This document shows positions 49,200 to 58,657 of a stretch of DNA of 64,000 bases, piece after piece. Each line of letters begins with the position of its first letter. Within the stretch, counting starts at the first letter, position 1. The notes under the pieces are model-generated. The model saw only the letters and a program-made list of their open reading frames with translations, was not told where the DNA came from and ran no database searches. This stretch comes from Leclercia sp. AS011. GTDB taxonomy: Bacteria; Pseudomonadota; Gammaproteobacteria; Enterobacterales; Enterobacteriaceae. The stretch is taken from NCBI RefSeq assembly GCF_037152535.1, contig NZ_JBBCMA010000001.1:1364001-1428000 (forward strand), in the 5' to 3' direction. The position numbers were made by a program, and so were the translations under genes.

Positions 49200-50498
49200 A
49201 TGAAAAAACTGTTCGTGCAGTTTTACCTCCTGCTGTTTGTCTGCTTTCTGGTGATGACCATGCTGGTCGGGCTGGTCTATAAGTTCACCGCCGAGCGGGC
49301 GGGCAGACAGTCGCTGGATGATTTGATGAAAAGCTCGCTCTATCTGATGCGCAGCGAACTGCGTGAGATCCCCCCTCACGACTGGGCGCGCACCATTAAA
49401 CAGCTGGATCTGAACCTGTCATTCAAACTGCGCATCGAACCGCTGAAAAAGTACGACCTGGACGAGCCAACTATGCAGCGTCTTCGCGGGGGTGACATCG
49501 TGGCGCTGGACGAGCAGTACACCTTTATCCAGCGCATTCCGCGCAGCCACTACGTGCTGGCGGTCGGCCCGGTGCCCTATCTCTACTTCCTGCACCAGAT
49601 GCGCCTGCTGGATATCGCCCTGCTGGCCTTCATCGCCATTTCGCTGGCCTTCCCGGTGTTTATCTGGATGCGCCCGCACTGGCAGGACATGCTGCGCCTC
49701 GAGGCGGCCGCTCAGCGCTTTGGCGACGGGCACCTGACCGAGCGGATCCACTTCGACAGCGGGTCCAGCTTCGAGCGACTGGGGGTGGCCTTTAACCAGA
49801 TGGCGGACAACATTAACGCCCTGATCGCCAGCAAAAAGCAGCTGATCGACGGTATTGCCCACGAGCTGCGCACGCCGCTGGTGCGCCTGCGCTACCGGCT
49901 GGAGATGAGTGAGAACCTGACAGCGGCCGAGTCGCAGGCGCTGAACCGCGATATCAGCCAGCTTGAGGCGCTGATTGAGGAGCTGCTGACCTATGCCCGC
50001 CTCGACCGGCCGCAGAACGAGTTAAAGCTCACCACCCCGGACCTGCCGGCCTGGCTGCGCAGCTACGTGGAGGATGTGCAGAGCGTTAACCCGCAGCGCA
50101 CCCTGCTGATCGACAGCATGAACGGCGACTATGGCGCGCTGGATATGCGTTTAATGGAGCGAGTACTGGATAACCTGGTTAATAATGCCCTGCGCTACAG
50201 CGATAACACCCTGCGTATCTCGCTGCAATTGAACGGCAGCCGCGCCACGCTGGCGGTAGAAGATGATGGCCCGGGCATCGCGCCGGATGCGCGCCAGCGG
50301 GTGTTTGAGCCCTTTGTCCGCCTCGATCCGAGCCGGGACCGCGCCACCGGCGGTTGCGGCCTCGGGCTGGCGATCGTCCACTCTATCGCCCAGGCGCTGG
50401 GGGGCGATGTCCGCTGCGAAGCGAGCGACCTCGGCGGGGCCCGGTTCTGCTTCAACTGGCCCGTCTGGCATCATATCGCCCTGCCCATCCCTGACTGA
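49200..50498 (+). CDS. rstB: sensor histidine kinase RstB
   Basis: A 432-residue kinase matching E. coli RstB. Membrane helices at about 4-28 and 135-157 flank a periplasmic sensor region. HAMP, dimerisation and ATPase domains follow. The phospho-acceptor His221 is in GIAHELRTPLVRLR. The N box (LDNLVNNALRYSD) and G boxes (VEDDGPGIAP, GGCGLGLAIV) are intact. It partners RstA, but here the two genes are separated by the three-gene ABC operon, so rstB needs its own promoter or read-through. Confidence 0.95.
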   Translation: MKKLFVQFYLLLFVCFLVMTMLVGLVYKFTAERAGRQSLDDLMKSSLYLMRSELREIPPHDWARTIKQLDLNLSFKLRIEPLKKYDLDEPTMQRLRGGDIVALDEQYTFIQRIPRSHYVLAVGPVPYLYFLHQMRLLDIALLAFIAISLAFPVFIWMRPHWQDMLRLEAAAQRFGDGHLTERIHFDSGSSFERLGVAFNQMADNINALIASKKQLIDGIAHELRTPLVRLRYRLEMSENLTAAESQALNRDISQLEALIEELLTYARLDRPQNELKLTTPDLPAWLRSYVEDVQSVNPQRTLLIDSMNGDYGALDMRLMERVLDNLVNNALRYSDNTLRISLQLNGSRATLAVEDDGPGIAPDARQRVFEPFVRLDPSRDRATGGCGLGLAIVHSIAQALGGDVRCEASDLGGARFCFNWPVWHHIALPIPD

Positions 50499-50540
50499 CC
50501 TAAACCGCACGCTGGCCTTACCCGGCGTGCTGTGCTATAT

Positions 50541-50563
50541 ATTGAGTATGTTGTAACTAATGT
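50541..50563 (+). promoter_or_regulatory. Tus-binding Ter site (TerB-like)
   Basis: The 23 bases differ from E. coli TerB at only three positions and keep the core GTATGTTGTAACTA and the G at position 6, whose partner C flips out to lock Tus. By that geometry, forks arriving from the left are blocked and those from the right pass. The site overlaps the tus promoter, so Tus also autoregulates. Confidence 0.9.
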
Positions 50564-50571
50564 GGTGCACT

Positions 50572-51501
50572 ATGGCAACTTACGACCTTATCGAACGCTT
50601 AAACTCAACCTTTCGCCAGATGGAACACGAGCTGGCGCAACTCACGGACGATCTGCAAACCTGCCGGTTGCTGGCGGGCCGCGTCTTTTCCCTGCCGGAC
50701 GTCGCCAAAGGGGCCGAACACGATCCGCTCAACGCCATCGCGGTGAAGCAGCACCTCGGCCAGGAGGCGCTGACCATGGCGCTACAGCACTATCGTCACC
50801 TGTTTATTCAGCAGCAGTCGGAAACCCGCAGCAGCAAAGCCGCCGTGCGCCTGCCGGGGGTGATCTGCCTGCAGAGCGATGCCGCCCATCGGGCACGGCT
50901 GACGGACCAGATCGCCAGCATTAACGCCTTAAAAGCGGAATTTGAGAAAATCGTCACTGAGGAGTCAGGCCTCGCCCCCGCCGCCCGCTTTGAGTGGGTG
51001 CACCACCAGTTGCCGGGTTTGATCACCCTCAACGCCTATCGCACCTTAACGGTGATCAACCATCCCGCCACCCTGCGCTTCGGCTGGGCCAATAAGCACA
51101 TCATCAAGAATTTCACCCGCGATGAGGTGCTGGCGATGCTGGAAAAAAGCCTGAAGTCGCCGCGCGCCGTCGCGCCCTGGTCCCGGGACCAGTGGGTGGA
51201 GCGGCTGGAAGCAGAATATACCGCCATCCACGCCCTGCCCGCGGAGGCACGGCTGAAGATCAAACGGCCAGTGAAGGTGCAGCCTATTGCCCGGGTCTGG
51301 TATGCCGGACAGCAAAAGCAGGTGCAGTACGCCTGCCCGACGCCGCTAATTGCCCTGTACGATGCTGACCAGGGGGCGGTGATCCCGGACATCGGTGAGC
51401 TGTTGAATTACGATGCTGACAACGTTCAGCACCGTTATAAGCCGCAGGCGCAGCCGCTGCGCTTAATCATCCCGCGGCTGCACCTGTACGTGGCAGAGTA
51501 G
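50572..51501 (+). CDS. tus: replication terminator protein Tus
   Basis: A 309-residue protein, the same length as E. coli Tus. Conserved DNA-contact regions include [21 protein letters not shown] and [16 protein letters not shown], and the C-terminus [16 protein letters not shown] is nearly invariant. As a monomer bound to Ter it halts replication forks in one direction. The ATG at 50572 lies nine bases after the Ter site; an in-frame start four codons upstream would overlap Ter. It ends one base before the convergent fumC stop. Confidence 0.96.
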   Translation: MATYDLIERLNSTFRQMEHELAQLTDDLQTCRLLAGRVFSLPDVAKGAEHDPLNAIAVKQHLGQEALTMALQHYRHLFIQQQSETRSSKAAVRLPGVICLQSDAAHRARLTDQIASINALKAEFEKIVTEESGLAPAARFEWVHHQLPGLITLNAYRTLTVINHPATLRFGWANKHIIKNFTRDEVLAMLEKSLKSPRAVAPWSRDQWVERLEAEYTAIHALPAEARLKIKRPVKVQPIARVWYAGQQKQVQYACPTPLIALYDADQGAVIPDIGELLNYDADNVQHRYKPQAQPLRLIIPRLHLYVAE

Positions 51502-52896
51502 CTATTTCAGACTGCCGACCATCTCTTCCGGGCGGACCCAGGCGTCGAACTCGGCTTCGGTGAGATACCCCAGCGCCAGGGCAGAGGCTTTCAGGGTCAG
51601 CCCCTCTTTGTGCGCTTTCTTGGCGATTTCCGCCGCCTTGTCGTAGCCGATATGGGTATTGAGCGCTGTCACCAGCATTAACGACTCGTTAAGCAGCTGG
51701 CTGATGCGCTGGCGATTCGGCTCAATGCCCACCGCGCAGTGCTCGTTAAAGCTCTCCATGCCGTCCGCCAGCAGACGCACCGACTGGAGGAAGTTATGGA
51801 TCACCATCGGGCGATAGACGTTGAGCTCAAAGTTGCCCGAGGCACCGCCCATGTTCACCGCCACGTCGTTGCCCATCACCTGACAGCAGAGCATGGTCAT
51901 GGCTTCGCACTGGGTGGGGTTGACCTTGCCCGGCATGATGGAGCTGCCCGGCTCGTTCTCGGGAATGCCGATCTCGCCGATACCGCAGCGCGGCCCGGAG
52001 GCCAGCCAGCGTACGTCGTTGGCAATTTTCATCAGCGAGGCCGCCAGCCCTTTCAGCGCCCCGTGGGCGTGCACCAGCGCGTCGCAGGTCGCCAGCGCCT
52101 CGAACTTGTTCGGCGCGGTGACGAACGGCTGCCCGGTGAGGGTCGCCAACTCTTCCGCCACCCGTACCGCATACTCGGGATGGGTGTTGAGCCCGGTGCC
52201 CACCGCGGTCCCGCCCAGCGCCAGCTCCGCCAGGTGCGGCAGGCTGTTGTCGATATGGCGCAGGTTATGCTCGAGCATTGCCACCCAGCCGGAGATCTCC
52301 TGGCCGAGGGTCAACGGTGTGGCATCCTGCAGATGGGTACGACCAATTTTGACGATACCGGCGAAGGCCTGGGCTTTGTCGTCGAGGGTCTGCTTCAGCA
52401 CGTATAGCTGGGGGATCAGCTGCTCGCGCAGGGCAATCACCGCCGCCACGTGCATCGCCGTCGGGAAGACGTCGTTGGAGCTCTGGCTTTTGTTGACGTC
52501 ATCGTTGGGGTGGATTTTGCGCTCCATTCCGCGCACGCCGCCGAGCAGCTCGCTGCCACGGTTCGCCAGCACCTCATTCATGTTCATGTTGCTCTGGGTG
52601 CCGGAGCCGGTCTGCCAGATGGCGAGGGGGAATTCATCAGGATGCTTGCCCGCCAGCACTTCATCAGCGGCGCTGATAATCGCGGTGGCCTTTTCCGCCG
52701 CCAGCAGGCCGAGATCCTGGTTGACTTTGGCGGCTGCACGTTTGGTCAGCGCCAGGGCCTGGATCAGCGAGACCGGCATTTTTTCAGTGGAAATACGGAA
52801 ATGTTCCAGCGAACGCTGGGTTTGCGCGCCCCAGAGTTTGTCCTGCGGGACGTCGATGGCACCCATCGAATCTTTCTCACTGCGTGAGGTGGTCAT
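51502..52896 (-). CDS. fumC: class II fumarase FumC
   Basis: A 464-residue iron-free fumarase (E. coli 467). The signature [11 protein letters not shown], the [14 protein letters not shown] helix and the [14 protein letters not shown] active-site segment are intact. It interconverts fumarate and malate in the TCA cycle and is used when iron is scarce or superoxide is present. GGAG-like purines precede the ATG. It has its own promoter region with a candidate SoxS/MarA box, downstream of fumA. Confidence 0.97.
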   Translation of the reverse strand: MTTSRSEKDSMGAIDVPQDKLWGAQTQRSLEHFRISTEKMPVSLIQALALTKRAAAKVNQDLGLLAAEKATAIISAADEVLAGKHPDEFPLAIWQTGSGTQSNMNMNEVLANRGSELLGGVRGMERKIHPNDDVNKSQSSNDVFPTAMHVAAVIALREQLIPQLYVLKQTLDDKAQAFAGIVKIGRTHLQDATPLTLGQEISGWVAMLEHNLRHIDNSLPHLAELALGGTAVGTGLNTHPEYAVRVAEELATLTGQPFVTAPNKFEALATCDALVHAHGALKGLAASLMKIANDVRWLASGPRCGIGEIGIPENEPGSSIMPGKVNPTQCEAMTMLCCQVMGNDVAVNMGGASGNFELNVYRPMVIHNFLQSVRLLADGMESFNEHCAVGIEPNRQRISQLLNESLMLVTALNTHIGYDKAAEIAKKAHKEGLTLKASALALGYLTEAEFDAWVRPEEMVGSLK

Positions 52897-52971
52897 TACT
52901 TTCTCCTTGATAACACTGAAGTGGATTGCTCACAGCTCAAAGAAACAAGTATTGATGAGAACGGGGAAAGG

Positions 52972-52990
52972 GTATGGCGCTTTGTGCGCT
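52972..52990 (-). promoter_or_regulatory. candidate SoxS/MarA/Rob box of fumC
   Basis: On the minus strand AGCGCACAAAGCGCCATAC fits the box AYnGCACnnWnnRYYAAAY at all but two defined positions and lies about 80 bases upstream of fumC, a gene known to be SoxRS-induced. Confidence 0.4.
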
Positions 52991-53000
52991 CTTTTTGGTG

Positions 53001-53069
53001 TCGGGTGGCGCTGACGCTTACCCGACCTACCGAACACGTAGGCCGGGTAAGGCGCAGCCGCCACCCGGC
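53001..53069. repeat. paired REP element (BIME) between fumC and fumA
   Basis: TCGGGTGGCG...GCTTACCCGA (53001-53025) and GCCGGGTAAGGCG...CCGCCACCCGGC (53042-53069) are two REP units in opposite orientation joined by a short linker, the usual BIME layout. The second ends just past the fumA stop and can protect or terminate that message. Confidence 0.85.
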
Positions 53070-53077
53070 TGTTTAGC

Positions 53078-54724
53078 TTACTTCACACAGGCCGAGCACT
53101 GGGAAGACTGGATCTGTTTGAAGAAGTCGTTGCCCTTGTCATCCACCAGGATAAACGCCGGGAAATCTTCCACTTCAATTTTCCAGATAGCTTCCATACC
53201 CAGCTCCGGGTACTCCACGCACTCGAGGCTCTTGATACTGCCCTGGGCCAGGACCGCAGCCGGGCCGCCGATGCTGCCGAGGTAGAAGCCACCGTGCTTG
53301 TGGCACGCGTCGGTGACCTGCTGGCTGCGGTTGCCCTTCGCCAGCATGATCATGCTTCCGCCGTTAGCCTGGAGCTGATCAACGTAGGAGTCCATACGCC
53401 CGGCGGTGGTTGGGCCTAAGGAGCCGGAGGCATAGCCGTCAGGCGTTTTCGCCGGGCCTGCGTAGTAGATCGGATGATCCTTGATGTACTGCGGCAGCCC
53501 TTCGCCGTTATCCAGACGCTCTTTCAGCTTGGCGTGCGCGATATCGCGGCCAACGATAATGGTGCCGTTCAGAGAGAGACGTGTAGAAACCGGATACTGA
53601 GACAGCTGGGCGAGGATCTCGCTCATGGGACGGTTCAGGTCGATACGTACCGCCTCGCCCTCGCCCGCTTTACGCAGCGCTTCCGGGATGTATTTGCCTG
53701 GGTTGTTTTCCAGTTTTTCGATCCAGATGCCGTCGCGGTTGATTTTGGCCTTGATGTTGCGGTCTGCCGAGCAGGAGACGCCCATGCCCACCGGGCAGGA
53801 TGCACCGTGGCGCGGGAGACGGATCACGCGGATATCGTGGGCGAAATATTTGCCGCCAAACTGCGCGCCGAGGCCGAGATTCTGCGCTTCCACCAGCAGT
53901 TCCTGCTCCAGCTGCACGTCGCGGAACGCCTGGCCGTGCTCGTTACCTTCGGTTGGCAGGCCGTCGTAGTATTTGGTGGATGCCAGCTTGACGGTTTTCA
54001 GGGTGCTTTCCGCCGAGGTGCCGCCGATAACAAAGGCGATGTGGTACGGCGGACAGGCCGCAGTGCCGAGCGTGCGCATCTTCTCCACCAGGTAGTTCTT
54101 CAGCTTGCCCGGAGAGAGCAGCGCTTTGGTCTCCTGGTAGAGATAGGTTTTGTTGGCTGAACCACCACCTTTGGCGATGCAGAGGAATTTGTATTCGTCG
54201 CCATCGACGCTATAGAGGTCGATCTGCGCCGGCAGGTTGGTGCCGGTATTCACCTCTTTGTACATATCCAGCGCCGCGTTTTGCGAGTAGCGCAGGTTAT
54301 CTTCGATATAGGTGTTATACACGCCGTGGGCCAGAGCCGCTTCATCGCCGCCGCCGGTCCAGACGCGCTGGCCTTTTTTACCGGTAATGATGGCGGTGCC
54401 GGTGTCCTGACAGGTCGGCAGAATGCCTTTTGCCGCGATATCAGAGTTACGCAGGAACTGCAGGGCGACGTATTTGTCGTTCTCACTGGCCTGCGGGTCG
54501 CTCAGGATATCGGCCACCTGCTGCTGGTGCGCCGGGCGCAACATAAAGGAAGCGTCGTGGAAGGCCTGTTGTGCCAGTAAGGTCAGCGCCTGCGGCTCGA
54601 CTTTGAGGATCTCCTGACCTTCAAACTCAGCAACGGACACGTGATCGCGGGTTAACAGATAATATTCGGTCTGATCCTTCGCCAGCGGGAAAGGATCCTG
54701 ATAATGGAAGGGTTTATTCGACAT
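53078..54724 (-). CDS. fumA: class I [4Fe-4S] fumarase (FumA)
   Basis: A 548-residue fumarase, same length as E. coli FumA/FumB. The three cluster ligands fall at the known positions: Cys105 ([10 protein letters not shown]), Cys224 (TAACPPYH) and Cys318 (VSCSADRN). The N-terminal domain binds the cluster; the C-terminal domain carries [14 protein letters not shown]. The ATG at 54724 (MSNKPFHYQ) is the E. coli start. Context next to fumC and divergent from manA identifies it as fumA rather than fumB. Confidence 0.95.
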   Translation of the reverse strand: MSNKPFHYQDPFPLAKDQTEYYLLTRDHVSVAEFEGQEILKVEPQALTLLAQQAFHDASFMLRPAHQQQVADILSDPQASENDKYVALQFLRNSDIAAKGILPTCQDTGTAIITGKKGQRVWTGGGDEAALAHGVYNTYIEDNLRYSQNAALDMYKEVNTGTNLPAQIDLYSVDGDEYKFLCIAKGGGSANKTYLYQETKALLSPGKLKNYLVEKMRTLGTAACPPYHIAFVIGGTSAESTLKTVKLASTKYYDGLPTEGNEHGQAFRDVQLEQELLVEAQNLGLGAQFGGKYFAHDIRVIRLPRHGASCPVGMGVSCSADRNIKAKINRDGIWIEKLENNPGKYIPEALRKAGEGEAVRIDLNRPMSEILAQLSQYPVSTRLSLNGTIIVGRDIAHAKLKERLDNGEGLPQYIKDHPIYYAGPAKTPDGYASGSLGPTTAGRMDSYVDQLQANGGSMIMLAKGNRSQQVTDACHKHGGFYLGSIGGPAAVLAQGSIKSLECVEYPELGMEAIWKIEVEDFPAFILVDDKGNDFFKQIQSSQCSACVK

Positions 54725-54923
54725 TGATCTCTCACTTACTGCCTTGGTCTGATTATGTAGAGCAGATGTTCCGCTGCTCCGATTAAAAGCGAGTTGGCTT
54801 ATCCTACACAATTTTTTAACAAAAACTGAGACTAGTACGACTTTTTCCGTGCGCAGGTTACTTCCGCGCGGTTTATTGCTTTAATACGGGCAGTTAATTC
54901 CACATTTGAAACAGGGCTTGATA

Positions 54924-56096
54924 ATGCAAAAACTCATCAACTCAGTGCAGAACTACGCCTGGGGAAGTAAAACTGCGTTAACGGATCTCTACGGTATCGC
55001 CAACCCGGACAACCTGCCGATGGCAGAGCTGTGGATGGGCGCGCATCCGAAGAGCAGCTCAAAAATCGACGATGCCCAGGGCGTGCGCTCCCTGCGGGAC
55101 GTTATCGACGGGGATAAGGCCGGGCTGCTGGGCACGAAAGTCGCGGATCGTTTTGGCGAGCTGCCGTTCCTCTTTAAGGTGCTGTGCGCCGATCAGCCCC
55201 TGTCGATTCAGGTTCACCCGAACAAACAGGCCTCCGAAGCGGGTTTTGCCAAAGAGAATGCGGCCGGTATTCCACTGGATGCCGCCGAGCGTAACTATAA
55301 AGATCCCAACCATAAACCGGAGCTGGTCTTCGCGCTGACGCCGTTCCTGGCGATGAATGCCTTCCGCGAATTCTCTGAGATTGTCTCCCTTCTGCAGCCG
55401 GTGGCCGGGGCTCACAGCGCCATTGCCCACTTCCTCGAAAAACCGGATGCCGATCGCCTGAGCCACCTCTTTGCCAGCCTGCTCAATATGCAGGGCGAGG
55501 AGAAATCCCGCGCGCTGGCGGTGCTGAAAGCGGCGCTCAACAGCCAGCAGGGCGAGCCGTGGCAGACCATTCGTCTGATCTCGGAATTTTATCCGGACGA
55601 TAGCGGTCTCTTCTCGCCGCTGCTGCTGAACGTGGTGAAACTGGCGCCGGGCGAAGCGATGTTCCTGTTCGCCGAAACTCCACACGCCTACCTGAAGGGC
55701 GTGGCGCTGGAGGTGATGGCTAACTCCGATAACGTGCTGCGTGCAGGCCTGACGCCGAAGTATATCGACATTCCGGAACTGGTAGCTAACGTCAAATTCG
55801 TTGCCAAACCGGCGGCAGAGCTGCTGACCCAGCCGGTGAAAAACGGCGCGGAACTGGACTTCCCGATCCCGGTAGATGATTTTGCCTTCTCGCTGCACGA
55901 CCTCAGCAGCGCGGAAACGCAGGTTGCCCAGCAGAGCGCGGCGATCCTGTTCTGCGTCGAGGGCGAAGCGGTGCTGAGCAAGGGCGACGAGCGTCTGGTC
56001 CTGAAGCCGGGCGAGTCGGCGTTTATTGCTGCCAGCGACTCCCCAGTCAGCGTCAGCGGCGTCGGCCGTCTGGCCCGGGTTTTCAACAAGCTATAG
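54924..56096 (+). CDS. manA: mannose-6-phosphate isomerase ManA
   Basis: A 390-residue zinc enzyme (E. coli 391). Zinc-site and active-site segments are QVHPNK and KPELVFALTPFLAMNAFRE, with the type-I PMI stretch LTPKYIDIPELV. It interconverts mannose-6-phosphate and fructose-6-phosphate, linking mannose use and GDP-mannose synthesis. The ATG at 54924 (MQKLINS) matches E. coli. It is divergent from fumA and followed by a terminator before ydgA. Confidence 0.96.
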   Translation: MQKLINSVQNYAWGSKTALTDLYGIANPDNLPMAELWMGAHPKSSSKIDDAQGVRSLRDVIDGDKAGLLGTKVADRFGELPFLFKVLCADQPLSIQVHPNKQASEAGFAKENAAGIPLDAAERNYKDPNHKPELVFALTPFLAMNAFREFSEIVSLLQPVAGAHSAIAHFLEKPDADRLSHLFASLLNMQGEEKSRALAVLKAALNSQQGEPWQTIRLISEFYPDDSGLFSPLLLNVVKLAPGEAMFLFAETPHAYLKGVALEVMANSDNVLRAGLTPKYIDIPELVANVKFVAKPAAELLTQPVKNGAELDFPIPVDDFAFSLHDLSSAETQVAQQSAAILFCVEGEAVLSKGDERLVLKPGESAFIAASDSPVSVSGVGRLARVFNKL

Positions 56097-56153
56097 TGAC
56101 CTGCTGAATTTTTTAACAATTATTGCTAAGCTATTGGTAATCTTATGACCTCA

Positions 56154-56184
56154 CCGGGCGGTTTTCACCGCTCGGTTTCATTTT
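56154..56184 (+). terminator. manA terminator
   Basis: CCGGGCGGT (56154-56162) pairs with ACCGCTCGG (56167-56175) through nine pairs including one G-U, with a 4-base loop and TTTCATTTTA after it. Confidence 0.7.
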
Positions 56185-56197
56185 AGGGATAATCACG

Positions 56198-57748
56198 ATG
56201 AAGAAATCGGTTATAGCTGCAGGCGTTATTGTTGCATTAGGGGTGGTCTGGACGGGAGCTTCCTGGTACACCGGGAAACAGCTGGAGAGCCATCTGGCAG
56301 AGATGGTGGCGCAGGCGAACAGCGAACTTAAGCGCAGCGCACCGGAAGCCGGGCTGGAGTTGAGCTATCAGGATTACCAGCGCGGTCTGTTCAAAAGCCA
56401 TCTGCAGCTGGTACTTAAACCGGTTGCTGGCACCCAGAACCCGTGGCTGCAGCCAGGACAGAGCCTGGTGCTGAACGAGGTGGTGGACCATGGTCCCTTC
56501 CCTCTGGCACAGCTGAAGACCTTCAACCTGATCCCGTCTATGGCCTCGGTAAAATCGACGCTGGTGAACAACGAAGCCTCTAAACCGCTGTTCGATCTGG
56601 CGAAGAATGAATCCCCGTTCGAAGCCAATACCCGTATCAGCTATGCCGGTGATACCAGCACCGATCTGGCGCTGAAGGCGTTGAATTACGAGAATGGTGA
56701 CGAGAAAGTGGCCTTCAGCGGCGGTAATTTCCAGCTGGACGCCGATCGCGATGGCAAGAGCTTCTCCCTGAAAGGTGAAGCGGCCAGCGGCCTGGTGAAT
56801 GCGGTGAACGAGTACGGTCAGAAGGTGCAACTGACCTTCAACAACCTGAAAACCGACGGCAACAGCCGCCTGACCGACTTTGACGAGCGGATCGGCGATC
56901 AGAAGCTCACGCTCGATAAGCTGGCTATCGCCATTGAAGGCAAAGAGATGGCGGTGCTGGAAGGGACAGATTTGAACGGTAAGGCTGAGCTGTCGAAAGA
57001 CGGCAAAAGCGTTAACAGCCAGGTGGATTACAGCCTGAAGAGCCTGAAAGTGCAGAATCAGGATCTGGGTACCGGCAAGCTGACGCTGAAAATCGGCAAT
57101 ATCGACGGTCAGGCGTGGCACCAGTTCAGTCAGCAGTATCGCGCCCAGAGCCAGGCGCTGCTGGCGGATAAAACCCTGATGGAAAACCCGGCCCTGTATC
57201 AGCAGAAAGCGGCGGAAGCCTTCTTCAGCAACCTGCCGATCCTGCTCAAAGGCGAGCCGGTGGTTACTCTGGCACCGTTGAGCTGGAAAAACAGCAAAGG
57301 CGAGACCAACTTTAACCTCTCCCTGTTCCTGAAGGATCCGGCCACCGCCACGGGTGAAGCCCAGACTCTGGCCCAGGAAGTGGATCGCAGCGTGAAATCG
57401 CTGGAGAGCAAGCTGACCATCCCGATGGACATGGCGACCGAGTTCATGACCCAGATTGCGAAGCTGGAAGGTTATAACGAGGATGACGCCGGTAAACTGG
57501 CCAGCCAGCAGGTGAAAGGCCTGGCGGCGATGGGCCAGATGTTCCGTATCACCACCGTGGAAGATAACGTCATCAGCACCAGCCTGCAGTACAGCAACGG
57601 TCAGGTGACGCTCAACGGCCAGAAAATGCCGCTGGAAGAGTTTGTCGGCATGTTTGGTGTTCCGACGCTGAACCTTGCTGTCCCGGACGAGCCTGCCGCA
57701 CCGGCGGTGCCGGCTCCTGCGCCAGCGCCTGCCGTTCCGCAGCAGTAA
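56198..57748 (+). CDS. ydgA: DUF945 family protein YdgA
   Basis: A 516-residue protein with an N-terminal signal anchor (about 5-22, VIAAGVIVALGVVWTG) and a long periplasmic beta-rich region of the DUF945 family, matching E. coli YdgA (502 residues). The function is unknown. The C-terminus here ends in a Pro/Ala-rich tail (repeats of PAP/VPA over about the last 20 residues), which accounts for part of the extra length. It is a single-gene unit between two terminators. Confidence 0.9.
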   Translation: MKKSVIAAGVIVALGVVWTGASWYTGKQLESHLAEMVAQANSELKRSAPEAGLELSYQDYQRGLFKSHLQLVLKPVAGTQNPWLQPGQSLVLNEVVDHGPFPLAQLKTFNLIPSMASVKSTLVNNEASKPLFDLAKNESPFEANTRISYAGDTSTDLALKALNYENGDEKVAFSGGNFQLDADRDGKSFSLKGEAASGLVNAVNEYGQKVQLTFNNLKTDGNSRLTDFDERIGDQKLTLDKLAIAIEGKEMAVLEGTDLNGKAELSKDGKSVNSQVDYSLKSLKVQNQDLGTGKLTLKIGNIDGQAWHQFSQQYRAQSQALLADKTLMENPALYQQKAAEAFFSNLPILLKGEPVVTLAPLSWKNSKGETNFNLSLFLKDPATATGEAQTLAQEVDRSVKSLESKLTIPMDMATEFMTQIAKLEGYNEDDAGKLASQQVKGLAAMGQMFRITTVEDNVISTSLQYSNGQVTLNGQKMPLEEFVGMFGVPTLNLAVPDEPAAPAVPAPAPAPAVPQQ

Positions 57749-57753
57749 ACAGC

Positions 57754-57779
57754 AAAACCCCTCTGCGGAGGGGTTTTTT
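57754..57779. terminator. terminator after ydgA
   Basis: AAAACCCCTC (57754-57763), a TGCG loop, then GAGGGG and six T residues (57768-57779). Symmetric enough to serve the convergent hydrolase gene as well. Confidence 0.9.
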
Positions 57780-57787
57780 ATTGCCAA

Positions 57788-58642
57788 TCATCCTTTCCAG
57801 CCGGTCAGGAAATCCATCAGCAGGGCGTTTACCTTCTCAGGCTGTTCCTCCTGGGGCAGATGACCGCACTCTTCGATGGCATAAGCCCGGAGATCGTCCG
57901 CCATCTCCGCCCAGACGCTCTGCATATCGAACAGCTTACCCACGGCGTGGAAGTCATTGCCCCACAGGGACAGCACCGGGCAGGCGATTTTAACCTCCGC
58001 GTCGGCCAGATCCTGCGCCACATCCTCGGCGTTGGCGCGATAGTCCGCCATCGCCCCGCGCACGGCACCGGGGGCCTGATAAGCGCGGACATAGGTATCA
58101 AACGCCTCGCCGCTGATGGTCGAGGGATCGAAGGTCCAGTCTGAGAAGAAATGGCGCAGCCAGATATGCTCCCGACCTGCAATCAGGGCTTCCGGCAGAT
58201 CCGGCACCAGATGGAACAGGAAGAACCAGTAGGCGCGGGCGATAGAGGCGTTCAGATCCCGCGCCACGATACGGGTGGGCACGTTATCCATCACCACCAG
58301 GCGATCCACCAGCTCGGGATAATCTTTCGCAAAGCGGGTGGCGACACGCGCGCCGCGGTCATGCCCCACCAGCACTACTTTGTTCAGCCCCAGGGCGCGC
58401 ATCAGCTCCCGGATATCCCGCGCCATGTTGCGTTTATCGTAGCCGGAGGCGGGCTTATCGGTCTCGCCGTAGCCGCGCAAATCCGGCGCAATTACCCGGT
58501 AGTGTTTAGACAGAACCGGAATTTGATAGCGCCAGGCGTAATTGGTCTCCGGGAAACCGTGGAGCAGGATCACCGGAGCACCTTCCCCCTCCTCAACCAC
58601 AAACTGACGAATGCCATTAGCCGTTACAGTGTAACTTTTCAT
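57788..58642 (-). CDS. alpha/beta hydrolase (epoxide hydrolase/haloacetate dehalogenase-like)
   Basis: A 284-residue hydrolase. The oxyanion motif HGFPET, nucleophile Asp95 in VGHDRGA and catalytic His261 in CGHLPQEEQPE follow the epoxide hydrolase and fluoroacetate dehalogenase pattern; Asp rather than Ser as nucleophile supports that group. There is no signal peptide, so it is cytoplasmic. It follows the metallo-beta-lactamase-fold gene by 15 bases in one unit. The substrate is unknown. Confidence 0.85.
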   Translation of the reverse strand: MKSYTVTANGIRQFVVEEGEGAPVILLHGFPETNYAWRYQIPVLSKHYRVIAPDLRGYGETDKPASGYDKRNMARDIRELMRALGLNKVVLVGHDRGARVATRFAKDYPELVDRLVVMDNVPTRIVARDLNASIARAYWFFLFHLVPDLPEALIAGREHIWLRHFFSDWTFDPSTISGEAFDTYVRAYQAPGAVRGAMADYRANAEDVAQDLADAEVKIACPVLSLWGNDFHAVGKLFDMQSVWAEMADDLRAYAIEECGHLPQEEQPEKVNALLMDFLTGWKG

Positions 58643-58657
58643 TGTGCTTTCCTCGTC

